Assembly: GCF_000400505.1 (NCBI RefSeq)
Contig: NZ_CM001857.1
Span: 1,648,386-1,712,385, forward strand
Source: Musicola paradisiaca NCPPB 2511
GTDB lineage: Bacteria; Pseudomonadota; Gammaproteobacteria; Enterobacterales; Enterobacteriaceae
Direction of reading: 5' to 3'
Length of the DNA: 64,000 nucleotides
Shown here: piece after piece, positions 46,633 through 56,574 of the stretch
Layout of the letters: every line of letters begins with the position of its first letter
Position numbering within the stretch: the stretch's first letter is position 1
Notes under the pieces: model-generated
Databases searched by the model: none
Told to the model about the DNA's origin: nothing
The model's input: the letters and a program-made list of their open reading frames with translations, nothing else
Program-made: the position numbers and the translations under genes

Positions 46633-47604
46633 ATGGTGGGTTTCCTGCTCAATCGCTTTGGACAGACGCTGATGACCTTGTTGGTGATGTCGGTTCTGGT
46701 GTTCAGCGGTGTCTATCTGGTGGGAAATCCGATCGATCTGCTGCTGGGCAGCCATGCTACCCCCGCTGAGCGTGATGCGATTATTCAGGCCTTCGGGCTG
46801 GATAAGCCGTTGTGGCAGCAGTATTCCCTGTTTGTTATCCATGCCCTGCAGGGCGATCTGGGCAATTCCTACATCTTTAACCAGCCGGCGTTGCACCTGA
46901 TCTTGCAACGGATGCCCGCCACGCTGGAGCTGGCGCTGGTGGCGTTTGTGGTGGCATTGATCGTCGGTATTCCGTTGGGCATCGTCGCGGGCATGCGCCC
47001 GGACGGCTGGATGTCGCGCTCCATCATGACCTTCTCCATTCTGGGGTTCAGCCTGCCTACATTCTGGATCGGCATGATGATGATCATGCTGTTCAGCGTC
47101 AAACTGGGCTGGTTGCCTGCGTCCGGTCGCGGCGCGACGGTAGAGATAGCCGGGGTACCGGTGAGTTTGATGACGCTCGACGGCTGGCAGCACCTGTTGC
47201 TGCCTGCCTTCAATCTGGCGCTGTTTAAGATTTCGCTGATTATCCGCTTGACCCGGGCGGGTGTTCAGGAGTGCTTGCAACAGGATTATGTCCGGTTTGC
47301 GCGCGCTAAAGGGTTGTCCGAGAGCCGCATCCTGCTGGTGCACGTATTGAAGAATACGCTGATCCCGTTAATTACCGTGATTGGTCTGGAGCTGGGCTCC
47401 CTGATCGCCTTTGCCGTGGTGACTGAAACTATTTATGCCTGGCCAGGCATGGGGAAATTGATTATCGATTCTATCGCCGTGCTCGACAGGCCGGTGATTC
47501 TTGCGTATCTGATGATGACGGTGGTGATGTTCAGCCTGATCAACCTGCTGGTGGATGTGCTCTACGCGCTGTGCGACCCGCGCATTCGTCTGGGAGGGCG
47601 TTAA
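46633..47604 (+). CDS. ABC transporter permease, DppB/OppB family
   Basis: 323 residues. N-terminal membrane segment (MTLLVMSVLVFSGVYLVG), GDLGNSYIFNQPALHLILQR and five further membrane segments. The EAA-type loop QDYVRFARAKGLSESRILLVHVL is the contact site for the ATPase. AYAWPGMG-like ending (ETIYAWPGMGKL) is family-typical. Pairs with the next gene in the inner membrane. Confidence 0.93.
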   Translation: MVGFLLNRFGQTLMTLLVMSVLVFSGVYLVGNPIDLLLGSHATPAERDAIIQAFGLDKPLWQQYSLFVIHALQGDLGNSYIFNQPALHLILQRMPATLELALVAFVVALIVGIPLGIVAGMRPDGWMSRSIMTFSILGFSLPTFWIGMMMIMLFSVKLGWLPASGRGATVEIAGVPVSLMTLDGWQHLLLPAFNLALFKISLIIRLTRAGVQECLQQDYVRFARAKGLSESRILLVHVLKNTLIPLITVIGLELGSLIAFAVVTETIYAWPGMGKLIIDSIAVLDRPVILAYLMMTVVMFSLINLLVDVLYALCDPRIRLGGR

Positions 47605-47607
47605 ACG

Positions 47608-48516
47608 ATGACGGATTCTACTGAATTGACGCATGAGCGCTCTCGCTATGACTCGGTATGGCGGACGTTGCATGCGTTGGCGCGTAACCGTTTTTCCCTG
47701 GTGGGGATGGTAGTATTGGCGCTGATTGTGGTGTTGGCGCTGCTGGCGCCTTGGTTGTCGCCGCAGAATCCCTACGATTTATCGCAACTGGCGATCATGG
47801 ATAACCGTCTGCCGCCGGGCTCCGCCGGCATGACCGGGTTGAGTTACTGGTTGGGGACGGATGATCAGGGGCGCGATCTGTTCAGCGCTATTCTCTATGG
47901 CACCCGCACCAGTCTGATTGTTGCCGTCAGCAGTGCGCTGCTGGCATTGCTGATCGGCATGGCGGTCGGGCTGTTAAGCGCCTGGCGCGGCGGCCGGATA
48001 GATGCGTTGTGTATGCGCGTTGTCGATATTCAGCTCAGTTTCCCGCCCATCTTGATTGCGTTGATTCTGTTGGCGGTGCTTGGGCAGGGCGTCGATAAGA
48101 TTATTCTGGCGCTGGTGATCACTCAGTGGGCCTATTATGCGCGCACGGTGCGCGGGTCAGCGCTGGTGGAGAGCCGTCGCAGTTATGTCGATGCGGCACG
48201 CGGCATGGCCTTTTCCGATGTGCGCATTCTGTTCCGGCATGTGTTGCCCAATTGCCTGCCGCCGTTGATCGTGGTTGCGACGATGCGCATCGCCTACGCC
48301 ATCATGCTGGAGGCGACGCTCTCTTTCCTGGGGATAGGCCTGCCGATTACCGAGCCGTCGCTGGGGTTGTTGATAGCCAATGGTTTCGACTACCTGATGT
48401 CCGGCGATTACTGGATTAGTCTGTTTCCCGGCATCATGCTGCTGCTGCTGATTGTCGCCATTAATCTGATCGGCGATGCCCTGAGGGATATCCTGAATAC
48501 CAGACGTGAGGAATAA
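47608..48516 (+). CDS. ABC transporter permease, DppC/OppC family
   Basis: 302 residues, starting 3 bp after the upstream stop. N-terminal cytosolic stretch, then a membrane segment (GMVVLALIVVLALLAPWL), LGTDDQGRDLFSAILYGTRT, and the EAA loop RRSYVDAARGMAFSDVRILF. Ends with the family pattern GDALRDILNTR. Forms the inner-membrane channel with the preceding permease. Confidence 0.93.
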   Translation: MTDSTELTHERSRYDSVWRTLHALARNRFSLVGMVVLALIVVLALLAPWLSPQNPYDLSQLAIMDNRLPPGSAGMTGLSYWLGTDDQGRDLFSAILYGTRTSLIVAVSSALLALLIGMAVGLLSAWRGGRIDALCMRVVDIQLSFPPILIALILLAVLGQGVDKIILALVITQWAYYARTVRGSALVESRRSYVDAARGMAFSDVRILFRHVLPNCLPPLIVVATMRIAYAIMLEATLSFLGIGLPITEPSLGLLIANGFDYLMSGDYWISLFPGIMLLLLIVAINLIGDALRDILNTRREE

Positions 48517-48519
48517 GGT

Positions 48520-50313
48520 GTGAGCCAGCCGGTACTTAGCGTGAAACAGCTCAATACAGCATTCCGGACGCATGGTGAATGGCGGCCGATCGTGCGCGAT
48601 TTGTCTTTTGATATCGCGGCGGGAGAGACGCTGGCGTTGGTGGGGGAATCCGGCTCGGGGAAAAGCGTTACCGCGATGTCGATTATGCGCTTACTCGATT
48701 CTCAGGCTTGCATCAATGGTAGCGTGCGGTTTGAGGAGCAGGAGCTGTTGTCGCTCTCCGCCGCCCAGATGCAGCATATCCGGGGAAATCGTATCGGGAT
48801 GGTGTTTCAGGAGCCGATGACCAGCCTCAATCCCGTGCTGACGATCGGGACGCAGATTACCGAAGTTTTGCGGCGTCACCGCGGCATGGATCGCGCCAGC
48901 GCCCGGGCAGAAGCGGTGCGACTGCTGGAACGTGTGCGGATCCCGGCTGCTCGTTCCAGGCTGGACGAATACCCCATGAGTTTTTCCGGCGGCATGCGCC
49001 AACGGGTAGTGATCGCCATCGCGCTGGCGTGCAAACCCAGACTGTTGATTGTCGACGAGCCTACGACGGCGCTGGATGTGACGATTCAGGCGCAGATTTT
49101 GGCGCTGATCAATGCGTTGCAGGAAGAGGAGAATATGTCGATTCTGTTCATTACCCACGATATGGGGGTAGTGGCGGAAGTCGCTGATCGCACGCTGGTG
49201 ATGTATCGCGGTGAAGGTGTGGAGCTGGCTGAGACTCGGCAACTTTTCCGGCAGCCCCAGCACCCTTATAGTAAACGCCTGTTTTCCGCCGTACCGCGTC
49301 TGGGCGCGATGGCGGGCATCCCGCTTCCCCAGCGTTTTGCGTTGTTCGATGCGGCTGAGCCTGCGGAACAAATACCGCAAGTCGATACTGTCATTAATGG
49401 GGAGCCGATCCTGTCGGTAAAGAATCTGGTGATGCGGTTCGACGTGAAATCCGGTTGGTTGAAACGGGTGACTGGCCGCATACATGCGGTGGAAGGCGTA
49501 TCTTTCGATCTCTTTCCCGGAGAAACGTTATCGCTGGTCGGCGAGTCGGGCTGCGGTAAATCTACCACCGGGCGCGCCATTCTGCGGCTGACGTCTCCTA
49601 CCTGCGGGCAGGTAACGATTGGCGGGCGGGATATGTTGATGGCGGATGCGCCGACGTTGAAACGGCTGCGGACGCAAGCGCAAATGATATTCCAGGATCC
49701 TTACGAGAGCCTGAATCCCCGATTGCGGGTTGGAGACGCTATCGCCGAACCTATGTTAAGCCACGGGTTGGTGAGTGCCGGGCAGGCGCCCGCTCGTGTC
49801 GCCGAACTGCTGGAGAACGTCGGTCTTCGTGCCGATATGGCGGAACGTTATCCGCATCAGTTTTCCGGTGGACAACGGCAGCGGCTCTGTATCGCCCGCG
49901 CACTGGCATTGAATCCCCGCCTGATCATTGCCGATGAGTCGGTTTCCGCGTTGGATATGACCGTTAAAGCGCAAATCGTCAATCTGTTGCTCGATTTGCA
50001 GCAGCAGTATGGGCTGGCCTATCTGTTCATCTCTCATGATATGGCGGTGGTCGAGCGCATCAGTCACCGTGTAGCCGTGATGTATCAGGGGGAAATCGTG
50101 GAGATTGGCTCACGCCAGTCTATTTTCTGTAATCCGCAGCACCCTTATACCCGGCGCTTGTTGTCGGCAGTCCCCGTCCCAGACCCTGACATGAACATCA
50201 AGCGATCGCTGATCCAGGATGAGTTATCCAGCCCATTGCGTCCGGCAGATTTCCAGCCGCCACTACGCCATTATCGGCAGGTGGAAGCCGGACATCTGGT
50301 AATGATGAATTGA
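48520..50313 (+). CDS. ABC transporter ATPase with two fused nucleotide-binding domains
   Basis: 597 residues from a GTG start with GAGGAA upstream. Two complete cassettes: Walker A GESGSGKS and GESGCGKS, signatures FSGGMRQR and FSGGQRQR, Walker B LLIVDEPTTALD and LIIADESVSALD, and H-loops FITHDM and FISHDM. It corresponds to a DppD-DppF/GsiA-type fusion. Energises uptake through the two permeases. Last gene of the operon. Confidence 0.93.
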   Translation: MSQPVLSVKQLNTAFRTHGEWRPIVRDLSFDIAAGETLALVGESGSGKSVTAMSIMRLLDSQACINGSVRFEEQELLSLSAAQMQHIRGNRIGMVFQEPMTSLNPVLTIGTQITEVLRRHRGMDRASARAEAVRLLERVRIPAARSRLDEYPMSFSGGMRQRVVIAIALACKPRLLIVDEPTTALDVTIQAQILALINALQEEENMSILFITHDMGVVAEVADRTLVMYRGEGVELAETRQLFRQPQHPYSKRLFSAVPRLGAMAGIPLPQRFALFDAAEPAEQIPQVDTVINGEPILSVKNLVMRFDVKSGWLKRVTGRIHAVEGVSFDLFPGETLSLVGESGCGKSTTGRAILRLTSPTCGQVTIGGRDMLMADAPTLKRLRTQAQMIFQDPYESLNPRLRVGDAIAEPMLSHGLVSAGQAPARVAELLENVGLRADMAERYPHQFSGGQRQRLCIARALALNPRLIIADESVSALDMTVKAQIVNLLLDLQQQYGLAYLFISHDMAVVERISHRVAVMYQGEIVEIGSRQSIFCNPQHPYTRRLLSAVPVPDPDMNIKRSLIQDELSSPLRPADFQPPLRHYRQVEAGHLVMMN

Positions 50314-50518
50314 ATTTGCGGTGTCCTGTTTTCGGTCGTCGATGATCAGACGTCATTGACGTTCACGTTCTCCAGCTGTTTTGCGAACGCCTGCGTTTAT
50401 TGGCTGTTTTGATGCCGTTGTGTCGGTGGAAAGTCGCTGACGAATAAACTGAAATTTAGCATGGCGCTGTCCGTGGAGGCGGTGTTCGTCGCCAGGTGCA
50501 CTTCCAGATAGCAGATTT

Positions 50519-50535
50519 TGCACCACTGCAGTGCG
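50519..50535 (+). promoter_or_regulatory. Putative NtrC (NRI) binding site
   Basis: TGCAC-N7-GTGCG closely fits the NtrC dyad TGCAC-N7-GTGCA. It is about 145 bp upstream of the sigma-54 promoter, a distance typical for NtrC enhancers. Confidence 0.65.
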
Positions 50536-50663
50536 TAATAATGCGCCGTTTGAGAAGGTGAATGGCGGGAGGGCGAGGATGCGCTGTCCGATGTCCATTG
50601 CTTTTACTTATTTTTAAGCCGGTTAAGGCGATCCCTCTCTTTTTTTATATCACGTAAATGATC

Positions 50664-50679
50664 TGGCGCACTTCTTGCT
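50664..50679 (+). promoter_or_regulatory. Sigma-54 promoter of nac homologue
   Basis: tggcgcacttcttgct carries GG at 50665-50666 and GC at 50677-50678 with ten bases between, the invariant -24/-12 spacing. Transcription would start near 50690, about 20 bases before the start codon. Confidence 0.8.
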
Positions 50680-50711
50680 TTTACTTATAGGTAACTATTC
50701 GGGAGGTACAC

Positions 50712-50987
50712 ATGAATCTGAGACGGCTCAAATATTTCGTGAAAATCGTTGATATCGGCAGCCTTACCCAAGCGGCTGAAATGTTGCATATCGCACAGCC
50801 TGCGCTGAGCCAACAAGTCGCCACATTGGAGAGCGAGCTTGAGAAGCAATTGCTGGTGCGCAGTCGTCGTGGCGTAACGCCGACGGAGGCGGGCAAAATT
50901 TTGTATTCGCACGCACAGACGATCCTGAATCAGTGTGAGCAAGCCAGACATGCGGTGAACAGTGTACGACAGACCGTTAACGCATGA
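50712..50987 (+). CDS. nac: Nac-like LysR regulator, N-terminal 91 residues only
   Basis: The protein MNLRRLKYFVKIVDIGSLTQ then AAEMLHIAQPALSQQVATLE matches the N-terminus of the nitrogen assimilation control protein nearly residue for residue through helix-turn-helix and dimer helix, then stops at residue 91 where the effector domain (about 210 residues) should begin. GGGAGG precedes the ATG, a sigma-54 promoter and NtrC-like site lie upstream, and a strong terminator follows only 5 bases after the stop. The effector domain is absent, not frameshifted nearby. Studies of Klebsiella NAC showed that about the first 100 residues are enough for its DNA binding and regulation, so this short form may work. 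It may alternatively be a decaying gene. Confidence 0.8.
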   Translation: MNLRRLKYFVKIVDIGSLTQAAEMLHIAQPALSQQVATLESELEKQLLVRSRRGVTPTEAGKILYSHAQTILNQCEQARHAVNSVRQTVNA

Positions 50988-50992
50988 ATTGG

Positions 50993-51040
50993 ATGCGGTC
51001 AGCTATTCCTGCACACATAGCTGACCGCATTGATTTTTTT
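50993..51040 (+). terminator. Intrinsic terminator after nac homologue
   Basis: atgcggtcagcta (50993-51005) and tagctgaccgcat (51018-51030) form a perfect 13-bp stem with a 12-base loop, followed by a run of seven T (51034-51040). Confidence 0.9.
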
Positions 51041-51064
51041 CTAATGTGCGTGTTACGTCATCCA

Positions 51065-52486
51065 TCAGGATGATTTATCGGGTTGCGCCATCATCCGTTT
51101 CTTACCCGATTTTATCCAATAAGCGACTGCCAGAACGATGAACCAGAGTGGCGTAACCAGCAATGCCTGCAATGTATCCGGCTGCAAGGTTAGCAATACT
51201 AATACGCAGGCAAAAAACGCCAGACATACCCAGCACATCACTTTCCCCCAAGGCATTTTGTACGTTGAGGTGGCATGCAGTTCCGGCCGGGATTTACGGT
51301 AGGCCAGATAGGAACAGAGAATCATGCTCCAGATAAACATAAACAGGATGGCGGATACCGTCGTAACCAGAGTGAAGACGGTCATGACATTTGGGATCAG
51401 GTAGATCAATACGACGCCTGAAAGCAGGCAAATACAGGAAAACATCAAGCCGGCCGAGGGTACGGCGCGTTTGGAAAGAACACCGAAGCGATGAGGGGCA
51501 TCCCCTTGTTTAGCCAGGCCGAACAACATGCGGCTGGTGGAGAATACGCCGCTGTTGGCGGAAGAGGCTGCGGACGTCGTCACAACAAAATTGATGATGC
51601 TGGCTGCTGCAGGCAAACCCACCAGCATGAACATATCCACGAAGGGACTGCGATCGGCGGCGATATGACGCCATGGCGTCACCGACATAATCATGAGCAA
51701 TGCAAATACATAAAACATGATGACCCGGATGGGGATGGCATTAATGGCGCGAGGGAGTACAACCGTCGGATTTTTGGTTTCCGCTGCGGTAGTGCCTACC
51801 AACTCAATGCCGACAAACGCGAAGACCGCTATCTGGAAACCGGCGAAGAACCCGCTGATACCTTTTGGAAACATCCCTTCGTCCTGCCACAGATTGGCAA
51901 AAGAAGCCACGAGACCTGCCGGGGATGAGTGATGCATGACAACCAATGTCGCACCGATGGCGATCAGGGCGACGATGGCGATGATTTTTATCATCGCAAA
52001 CCAGAATTCCATCTCACCGAACAATTTAACCGTCGCCAGGTTGAGCGTCAGCAGCAGCAGTACGCACAATAGAGAGCTAATCCATTGAGATAATTCAGGA
52101 AACCAGAATTGCGCATAGGCGCTGATGGCGACGACATCGGCTATCCCTGTAACGACCCAGCAGAACCAGTAGGTCCAGCCAGTGAAGAAACCTGCCCACG
52201 GGCCAAGCAGATCCGCCGCGAAATCGCTGAAGGATTTATAGTTCAGGTTTGAGAGCAGAATCTCTCCCATTGCCCGCATCACGAAGAACAACATGAAACC
52301 GATGATCATGTAAACGAAGATAATCGATGGCCCCGCCAGACTGATGGTTTTGCCTGAGCCCATGAATAAGCCGGTGCCGATAGCACCGCCAATCGCGATA
52401 AGCTGGATATGTCGGTTAGTCAAATTTCGGCGTAGCCCGTTATGTTCGGCGCTTTGGGGTGTTTGTGTATGATGTTGGTCTGTCAT
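51065..52486 (-). CDS. cycA: D-serine/D-alanine/glycine transporter
   Basis: 473 residues, close to E. coli CycA (470) along the whole length: LRRNLTNRHIQLIAIGGAIG then TGLFMGSGKTISLAGPSIIF, YKSFSDFAADLLGPWAG, GFFAGFQIAVFAFVGIELVG then TTAAETKNP, and SSANSGVFSTSRMLFGLA. Amino acid-polyamine-organocation family, about 12 membrane segments, proton-coupled import of D-serine, D-alanine and glycine (and cycloserine). Convergent with the nac homologue. A -10-like TATACT lies on the minus strand near 52566-52571. Confidence 0.95.
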   Translation of the reverse strand: MTDQHHTQTPQSAEHNGLRRNLTNRHIQLIAIGGAIGTGLFMGSGKTISLAGPSIIFVYMIIGFMLFFVMRAMGEILLSNLNYKSFSDFAADLLGPWAGFFTGWTYWFCWVVTGIADVVAISAYAQFWFPELSQWISSLLCVLLLLTLNLATVKLFGEMEFWFAMIKIIAIVALIAIGATLVVMHHSSPAGLVASFANLWQDEGMFPKGISGFFAGFQIAVFAFVGIELVGTTAAETKNPTVVLPRAINAIPIRVIMFYVFALLMIMSVTPWRHIAADRSPFVDMFMLVGLPAAASIINFVVTTSAASSANSGVFSTSRMLFGLAKQGDAPHRFGVLSKRAVPSAGLMFSCICLLSGVVLIYLIPNVMTVFTLVTTVSAILFMFIWSMILCSYLAYRKSRPELHATSTYKMPWGKVMCWVCLAFFACVLVLLTLQPDTLQALLVTPLWFIVLAVAYWIKSGKKRMMAQPDKSS

Positions 52487-52846
52487 GTCGTGTGATTTCC
52501 TGCTTTATGTTCTCGTTGTCCATGCCTGCAAATAAAAGGATGCCGGTGAAGGTATCAGCTGCAGGAGTATAGACTTTGAATAATTTATTCTTATGGCTGA
52601 GTGTGTTTATAATCAGCAGCGAGTGAGACGCAAGTAGTGCGGTGAAAGACGTCAGGTGTAGCGCGGGATGGTTTCGTCTTCCGGCGCTGGAACAACTGGA
52701 GCGCTGGGTATAAACAGGACTTATATGGCCGGCAAGCCTAACAAAAATGAGGATATGCAACAATCCTATTTTGATATCCGCATCGGCAAAAAATAATACG
52801 AACTGTTTGACAGATGGCATTAATAAGGGAATAATCCGTCCCCGTT
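52487..52846. other. Intergenic region between cycA and tRNA-Lys
   Basis: A 360-bp gap containing the presumed cycA promoter on the minus strand and the promoter region of tRNA-Lys on the plus strand. I see no gene or repeat in it. Confidence 0.5.
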
Positions 52847-52922
<76 letters not shown>

Positions 52923-53166
52923 ACACACTTCTTTATCTGCAATATTCTCTTCCGTTTTTTAAAAAGTAATTCCTTGTTATTAATTCGTGCTTATTCTCTC
53001 CGAATAGATTCTTGGTATTTGGTTTATTTCAGAATAACTAATTTTATGTAATTAATTTCGTTACTCAATGGAAATTAACGCGTGTTCCGTGGAAATTACG
53101 CTGCCTGATATTTAACCAGGCAGTATTGAATCATCAGGGATGTTAAATAATGTGTTGATGCTTTAA

Positions 53167-53394
53167 TTAATTACGATACATTGTTTTTATTTGTTTGACG
53201 GTGTTGCTGAATATGGCAGATTGAGTTGGTTCTTCCAATTGAGAAATGTATTTATCCATCGTAATCATTATCTTACCTGCATCAGCCTGGCCGATGGATT
53301 TCAGCATCAGGGTCAGCATAACTTTCAGACAACTGACTTCATGAGCTAGCGTCTCTGCTGATGCTTCTGTGGTGAAATCGCAATTGTTCATCAT
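53167..53394 (-). CDS. yecF: YecF-like DUF2594 protein
   Basis: 75 residues with AGGAG before the ATG. The core HEVSCLKVMLTLMLKSIGQA then DAGKIM and the ending NTVKQIKTMYR match E. coli YecF (DUF2594), a small cytosolic protein of unknown function that lies next to uvrY in Enterobacterales. Oriented away from uvrY here. The conserved place supports orthology. Confidence 0.9.
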   Translation of the reverse strand: MMNNCDFTTEASAETLAHEVSCLKVMLTLMLKSIGQADAGKIMITMDKYISQLEEPTQSAIFSNTVKQIKTMYRN

Positions 53395-54032
53395 TTTCTC
53401 CTAAGGAAGACTGTGGCACAGTAGCTGGTAACATATTGATAGATATACATACACGACCGGCTACATAACAAAAAGACAAGTTACTATAACCGATTTGTCT
53501 AAATTTGTGTTTGGCAAAATAAACGTATTCCGCCGTGGGTGTGTATCTTTTCTGAAGATTGTGTAATAAGTCCGCAGTAATAACGGAACGATACTTTAGG
53601 TTGTAAAGTTGCTTTAAATGCGTCCGATTGGAAACATTGCAATTTTCATATGGATATTTTCTGATGGGTGTATTATTTATATAAAATGGTCGCTGGAAGT
53701 TGTTCTGAACGGCGACATAACTGAAAATTGATTTAATGGATTGCCTGAAGTTGCAGTTTTTGGTAATCTATTGATTATATTGATTTTTTTATTTTGGGAT
53801 GGTTTTACTATCCATTTCTCTAAAAACCAGGTTTGAAATGTGAATACTGTGATGGAGGCTAGTTCGCGGTTGATACCAGAGCGGTATCATTCAAAGACTT
53901 AGAAAACATTACCACACGGTAGAATAAAATACACTTTTAATTGGAAAGTGTATTCATTGTTTTTTAAACCATATAGTACACCTGCAACAAGCTTCGGCTG
54001 TAAGTGTTACTTTCTTTTTGGAGAACTGTTCT
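53395..54032. other. Intergenic region between yecF and uvrY
   Basis: A 638-bp A/T-rich gap between divergent genes, so it must hold both promoters. No gene, tRNA or repeat element of the families seen elsewhere in the window is visible. I cannot assign individual promoter elements with confidence. Confidence 0.5.
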
Positions 54033-54689
54033 TTGATTAGCGTTTTTCTTGTTGATGACCATGAATTGGTGCGGGCAGGGATACGGCGCATTCTTGACGA
54101 TATCAAAGGCCTCAAAGTGGTCGGTGAGGCGCAGTGCGGTGAAGATGCGGTAAAATGGTGCCGTACCAATAGTGTTGATGTCGTCTTGATGGACATGAGT
54201 ATGCCCGGAATTGGCGGCCTTGAGGCTACCCGCAAAATTGTACGGTTCTCTCCAGAAGTGAAGGTTATCATGTTAACCATTTATACGGAGAATCCGTTGC
54301 CTGCCAAAGTGATGCAAGCAGGTGCTGCTGGCTATCTCAGTAAGGGCGCGACGCCGGAAGAAGTTATCTGTGCGATTCGTTCCGTTCATGCTGGTAAGCG
54401 CTATATTGCCTCGGACATTGCACAGCAGATGGCATTGAGTCAGCTTGAACCACAAACTGAAACACCACTGGAGTGTCTGTCCGAGAGAGAATTGCAGATC
54501 ATGATGATGATCACCAAAGGGCAGAAAGTGACGGAGATTTCCGATCAGTTGAATCTCAGTCCTAAAACGGTTAATAGTTATCGTTATCGAATGTTTAATA
54601 AATTGAACATAAATGGTGATGTTGAGTTGACCCATCTGGCAATCCGTCATGGGCTCTTTAACGCGGAGACATTGATCAGTAGTGAATGA
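54033..54689 (+). CDS. uvrY: Response regulator UvrY (GacA/ExpA)
   Basis: 218 residues from TTG 54033 ([20 protein letters not shown]), chosen over an in-frame TTG 15 bases earlier because it gives the E. coli length and GGAG is 10 bases upstream. NarL/FixJ family: receiver domain with Asp-Asp and phospho-Asp in [10 protein letters not shown] and Lys in [10 protein letters not shown]; LuxR-type [23 protein letters not shown] through [17 protein letters not shown]. Partner of BarA; activates the Csr small RNAs and, in soft-rot bacteria, virulence. Its stop overlaps the uvrC start by 8 bp. Confidence 0.96.
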   Translation: MISVFLVDDHELVRAGIRRILDDIKGLKVVGEAQCGEDAVKWCRTNSVDVVLMDMSMPGIGGLEATRKIVRFSPEVKVIMLTIYTENPLPAKVMQAGAAGYLSKGATPEEVICAIRSVHAGKRYIASDIAQQMALSQLEPQTETPLECLSERELQIMMMITKGQKVTEISDQLNLSPKTVNSYRYRMFNKLNINGDVELTHLAIRHGLFNAETLISSE

Positions 54690-56514
54690 GTGTTTTGATG
54701 CCCAGGCTTTCATGAAGACCGTGACCAGTCAGCCTGGGGTTTATCGCATGTATGACGCCAGCAATACGGTTATCTATGTTGGTAAAGCCAAAGATCTAAA
54801 GAAGCGCCTTTCCAGTTATTTTCGAACACATGTAGCCAGCCGAAAAACAGAGGCTTTAGTCAAAAGTATTCGCCAGATCGATGTCACGATTACGCATACT
54901 GAGACGGAAGCATTGTTGTTAGAGCATAACTACATTAAACGCTATCAGCCTCGATATAATGTTCTGCTGCGAGATGATAAATCTTATCCGATGATTTTCC
55001 TCAGCGGTGATATTCATCCCCGCTTATCAATCCATCGTGGGGCAAAGCATGCGAAAGGTGAGTATTTTGGCCCATTCCCGAACGGTAGCGCAGTTCGTGA
55101 GACCTTACTTTTGCTACAAAAATTATTTCCGATACGGCAGTGCGAAAATAATGTCTATCGCAATCGTTCGCGCCCTTGCCTGCAATACCAGATCGGTCGC
55201 TGCCTTGGCCCATGCGTGGCGGGATATGTGAGTGATGACGAGTATCAGCAGCAAGTTGATTATGTACGCCTTTTTTTATCTGGTAAGGATCAGCAGGTGC
55301 TTGAGCGGCTTGTTGACCGCATGGAAAATGCAAGCCGGGAACTAAAGTTTGAAGAAGCTGCCCGTATCCGTGATCAAATTCAGGCGGTACGTCGTGTGAC
55401 GGAAAAACAGTTTGTCTCCGGCCATGGGGATGATCTTGACGTAATAGGTGTTGCATTTGACGCAGGGATGGCGTGTTTGCATGTGTTGTTTATTCGTCAG
55501 GGCCAGGTGCTGGGGAGCCGCAGTTATTTCCCCAAAGTGCCGGGTGGGACAGCATTGGGGGAAGTGGTTCAGACGTTTGTCGGGCAGTTTTATTTACAAG
55601 GCAGCGGGGCCCGAACCTTACCGTCAGATGTGTTGTTGGATTTTTCATTGCCCGATCTTCAACTGCTTGCCGAGTCGTTATCGACGATAGCCGGCCGTAA
55701 AATTAGTATCCAGTGTAAACCTCGGGGTGATCGGGCGCGTTATCTCAAACTGGCTCGTACCAATGCCCATACGGCATTAGTGACCAAATTATCTCAGCAA
55801 TCGACGGTTCAGCAGCGGTTAGCGGAATTGTCCAGGATATTAGGTTTGGGTGATATCAAACGCATGGAATGTTTTGATATCAGTCATACTATGGGCGAGC
55901 AGACCGTGGCATCCTGCGTTGTCTTTGATAGTAATGGCCCATTACGTTCGGAATATCGTCGCTACAATATTACAGACATTACCCCTGGCGATGATTACGC
56001 GGCGATGACCCAAGTTTTGAAACGTCGCTATGGCAAATCGCTCGATGATAGCAAGATTCCAGATGTGGTTGTCATTGACGGAGGGAAAGGCCAGCTGGCC
56101 CAAGCCAAAGCGGTTTTTGAGTCGTTACAAGTTCCCTGGGATAAAACAAAACCATTGCTGCTGGGCGTTGCGAAAGGAAGCGATCGCAAAGCGGGATTGG
56201 AAACGCTGTTTTTAGACACTACAGGCGAAGGGATGGCGCTGCCGCCGGATTCCCCGGCCTTGCATGTCATACAACATATCCGCGATGATTCTCATGACCA
56301 TGCAATTAGCGGCCATCGCAAAAAACGCGCCAAAGTGAAAAGTACCAGTGCGCTTGAGACTATTGAAGGCATTGGCCCCAAGCGCCGTCAGATGCTGTTG
56401 AAGTATATGGGGGGGCTGCAACCGCTGATGAGCGCGAGCATTGATGAAATTGCCAATGTCCCGGGAATTTCGCATGCGCTGGCAGAAAAAATTTTCCATG
56501 CATTGAAACACTAG
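54682..56514 (+). CDS. uvrC: Excinuclease ABC subunit C
   Basis: 610 residues, the length of E. coli UvrC. GIY-YIG nuclease domain at 15-95 ([20 protein letters not shown]), UVR motif ([19 protein letters not shown]) near 205, endonuclease-V-like RNase H domain with [19 protein letters not shown] near 400 and [11 protein letters not shown], and a C-terminal double HhH ([18 protein letters not shown]). Makes the dual incisions of nucleotide excision repair with UvrAB. GTG start inside the uvrY end: translational coupling, as in E. coli. Confidence 0.98.
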   Translation: MNECFDAQAFMKTVTSQPGVYRMYDASNTVIYVGKAKDLKKRLSSYFRTHVASRKTEALVKSIRQIDVTITHTETEALLLEHNYIKRYQPRYNVLLRDDKSYPMIFLSGDIHPRLSIHRGAKHAKGEYFGPFPNGSAVRETLLLLQKLFPIRQCENNVYRNRSRPCLQYQIGRCLGPCVAGYVSDDEYQQQVDYVRLFLSGKDQQVLERLVDRMENASRELKFEEAARIRDQIQAVRRVTEKQFVSGHGDDLDVIGVAFDAGMACLHVLFIRQGQVLGSRSYFPKVPGGTALGEVVQTFVGQFYLQGSGARTLPSDVLLDFSLPDLQLLAESLSTIAGRKISIQCKPRGDRARYLKLARTNAHTALVTKLSQQSTVQQRLAELSRILGLGDIKRMECFDISHTMGEQTVASCVVFDSNGPLRSEYRRYNITDITPGDDYAAMTQVLKRRYGKSLDDSKIPDVVVIDGGKGQLAQAKAVFESLQVPWDKTKPLLLGVAKGSDRKAGLETLFLDTTGEGMALPPDSPALHVIQHIRDDSHDHAISGHRKKRAKVKSTSALETIEGIGPKRRQMLLKYMGGLQPLMSASIDEIANVPGISHALAEKIFHALKH

Positions 56515-56574
56515 GGGCAATGTAGCAACATACTTACCACATTCACTTTTTAGGCCTGACAGTTCTTGAACGCT

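Larger units (their letters stand above)
50314..50711 (+). promoter_or_regulatory. Intergenic region before nac homologue
   Basis: A 398-bp gap with no convincing gene; small open frames here lack coding character. It holds an NtrC-like site (50519-50535), a further TGCAC half site near 50497, and a sigma-54 promoter (50664-50679), consistent with a nitrogen-controlled promoter region. Confidence 0.7.

Noticed and set aside
46312..47343. Long open frame on the minus strand (343 codons)
   Set aside because: It lies opposite the nucleoside hydrolase and DppB-type permease, is rich in Gln/His/Arg as expected from reverse-complemented GC-rich code, and matches no family.
50353..50598. Minus-strand open frame before the nac homologue
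   Set aside because: It overlaps the NtrC-like site, has no good start signal, and resembles no protein.
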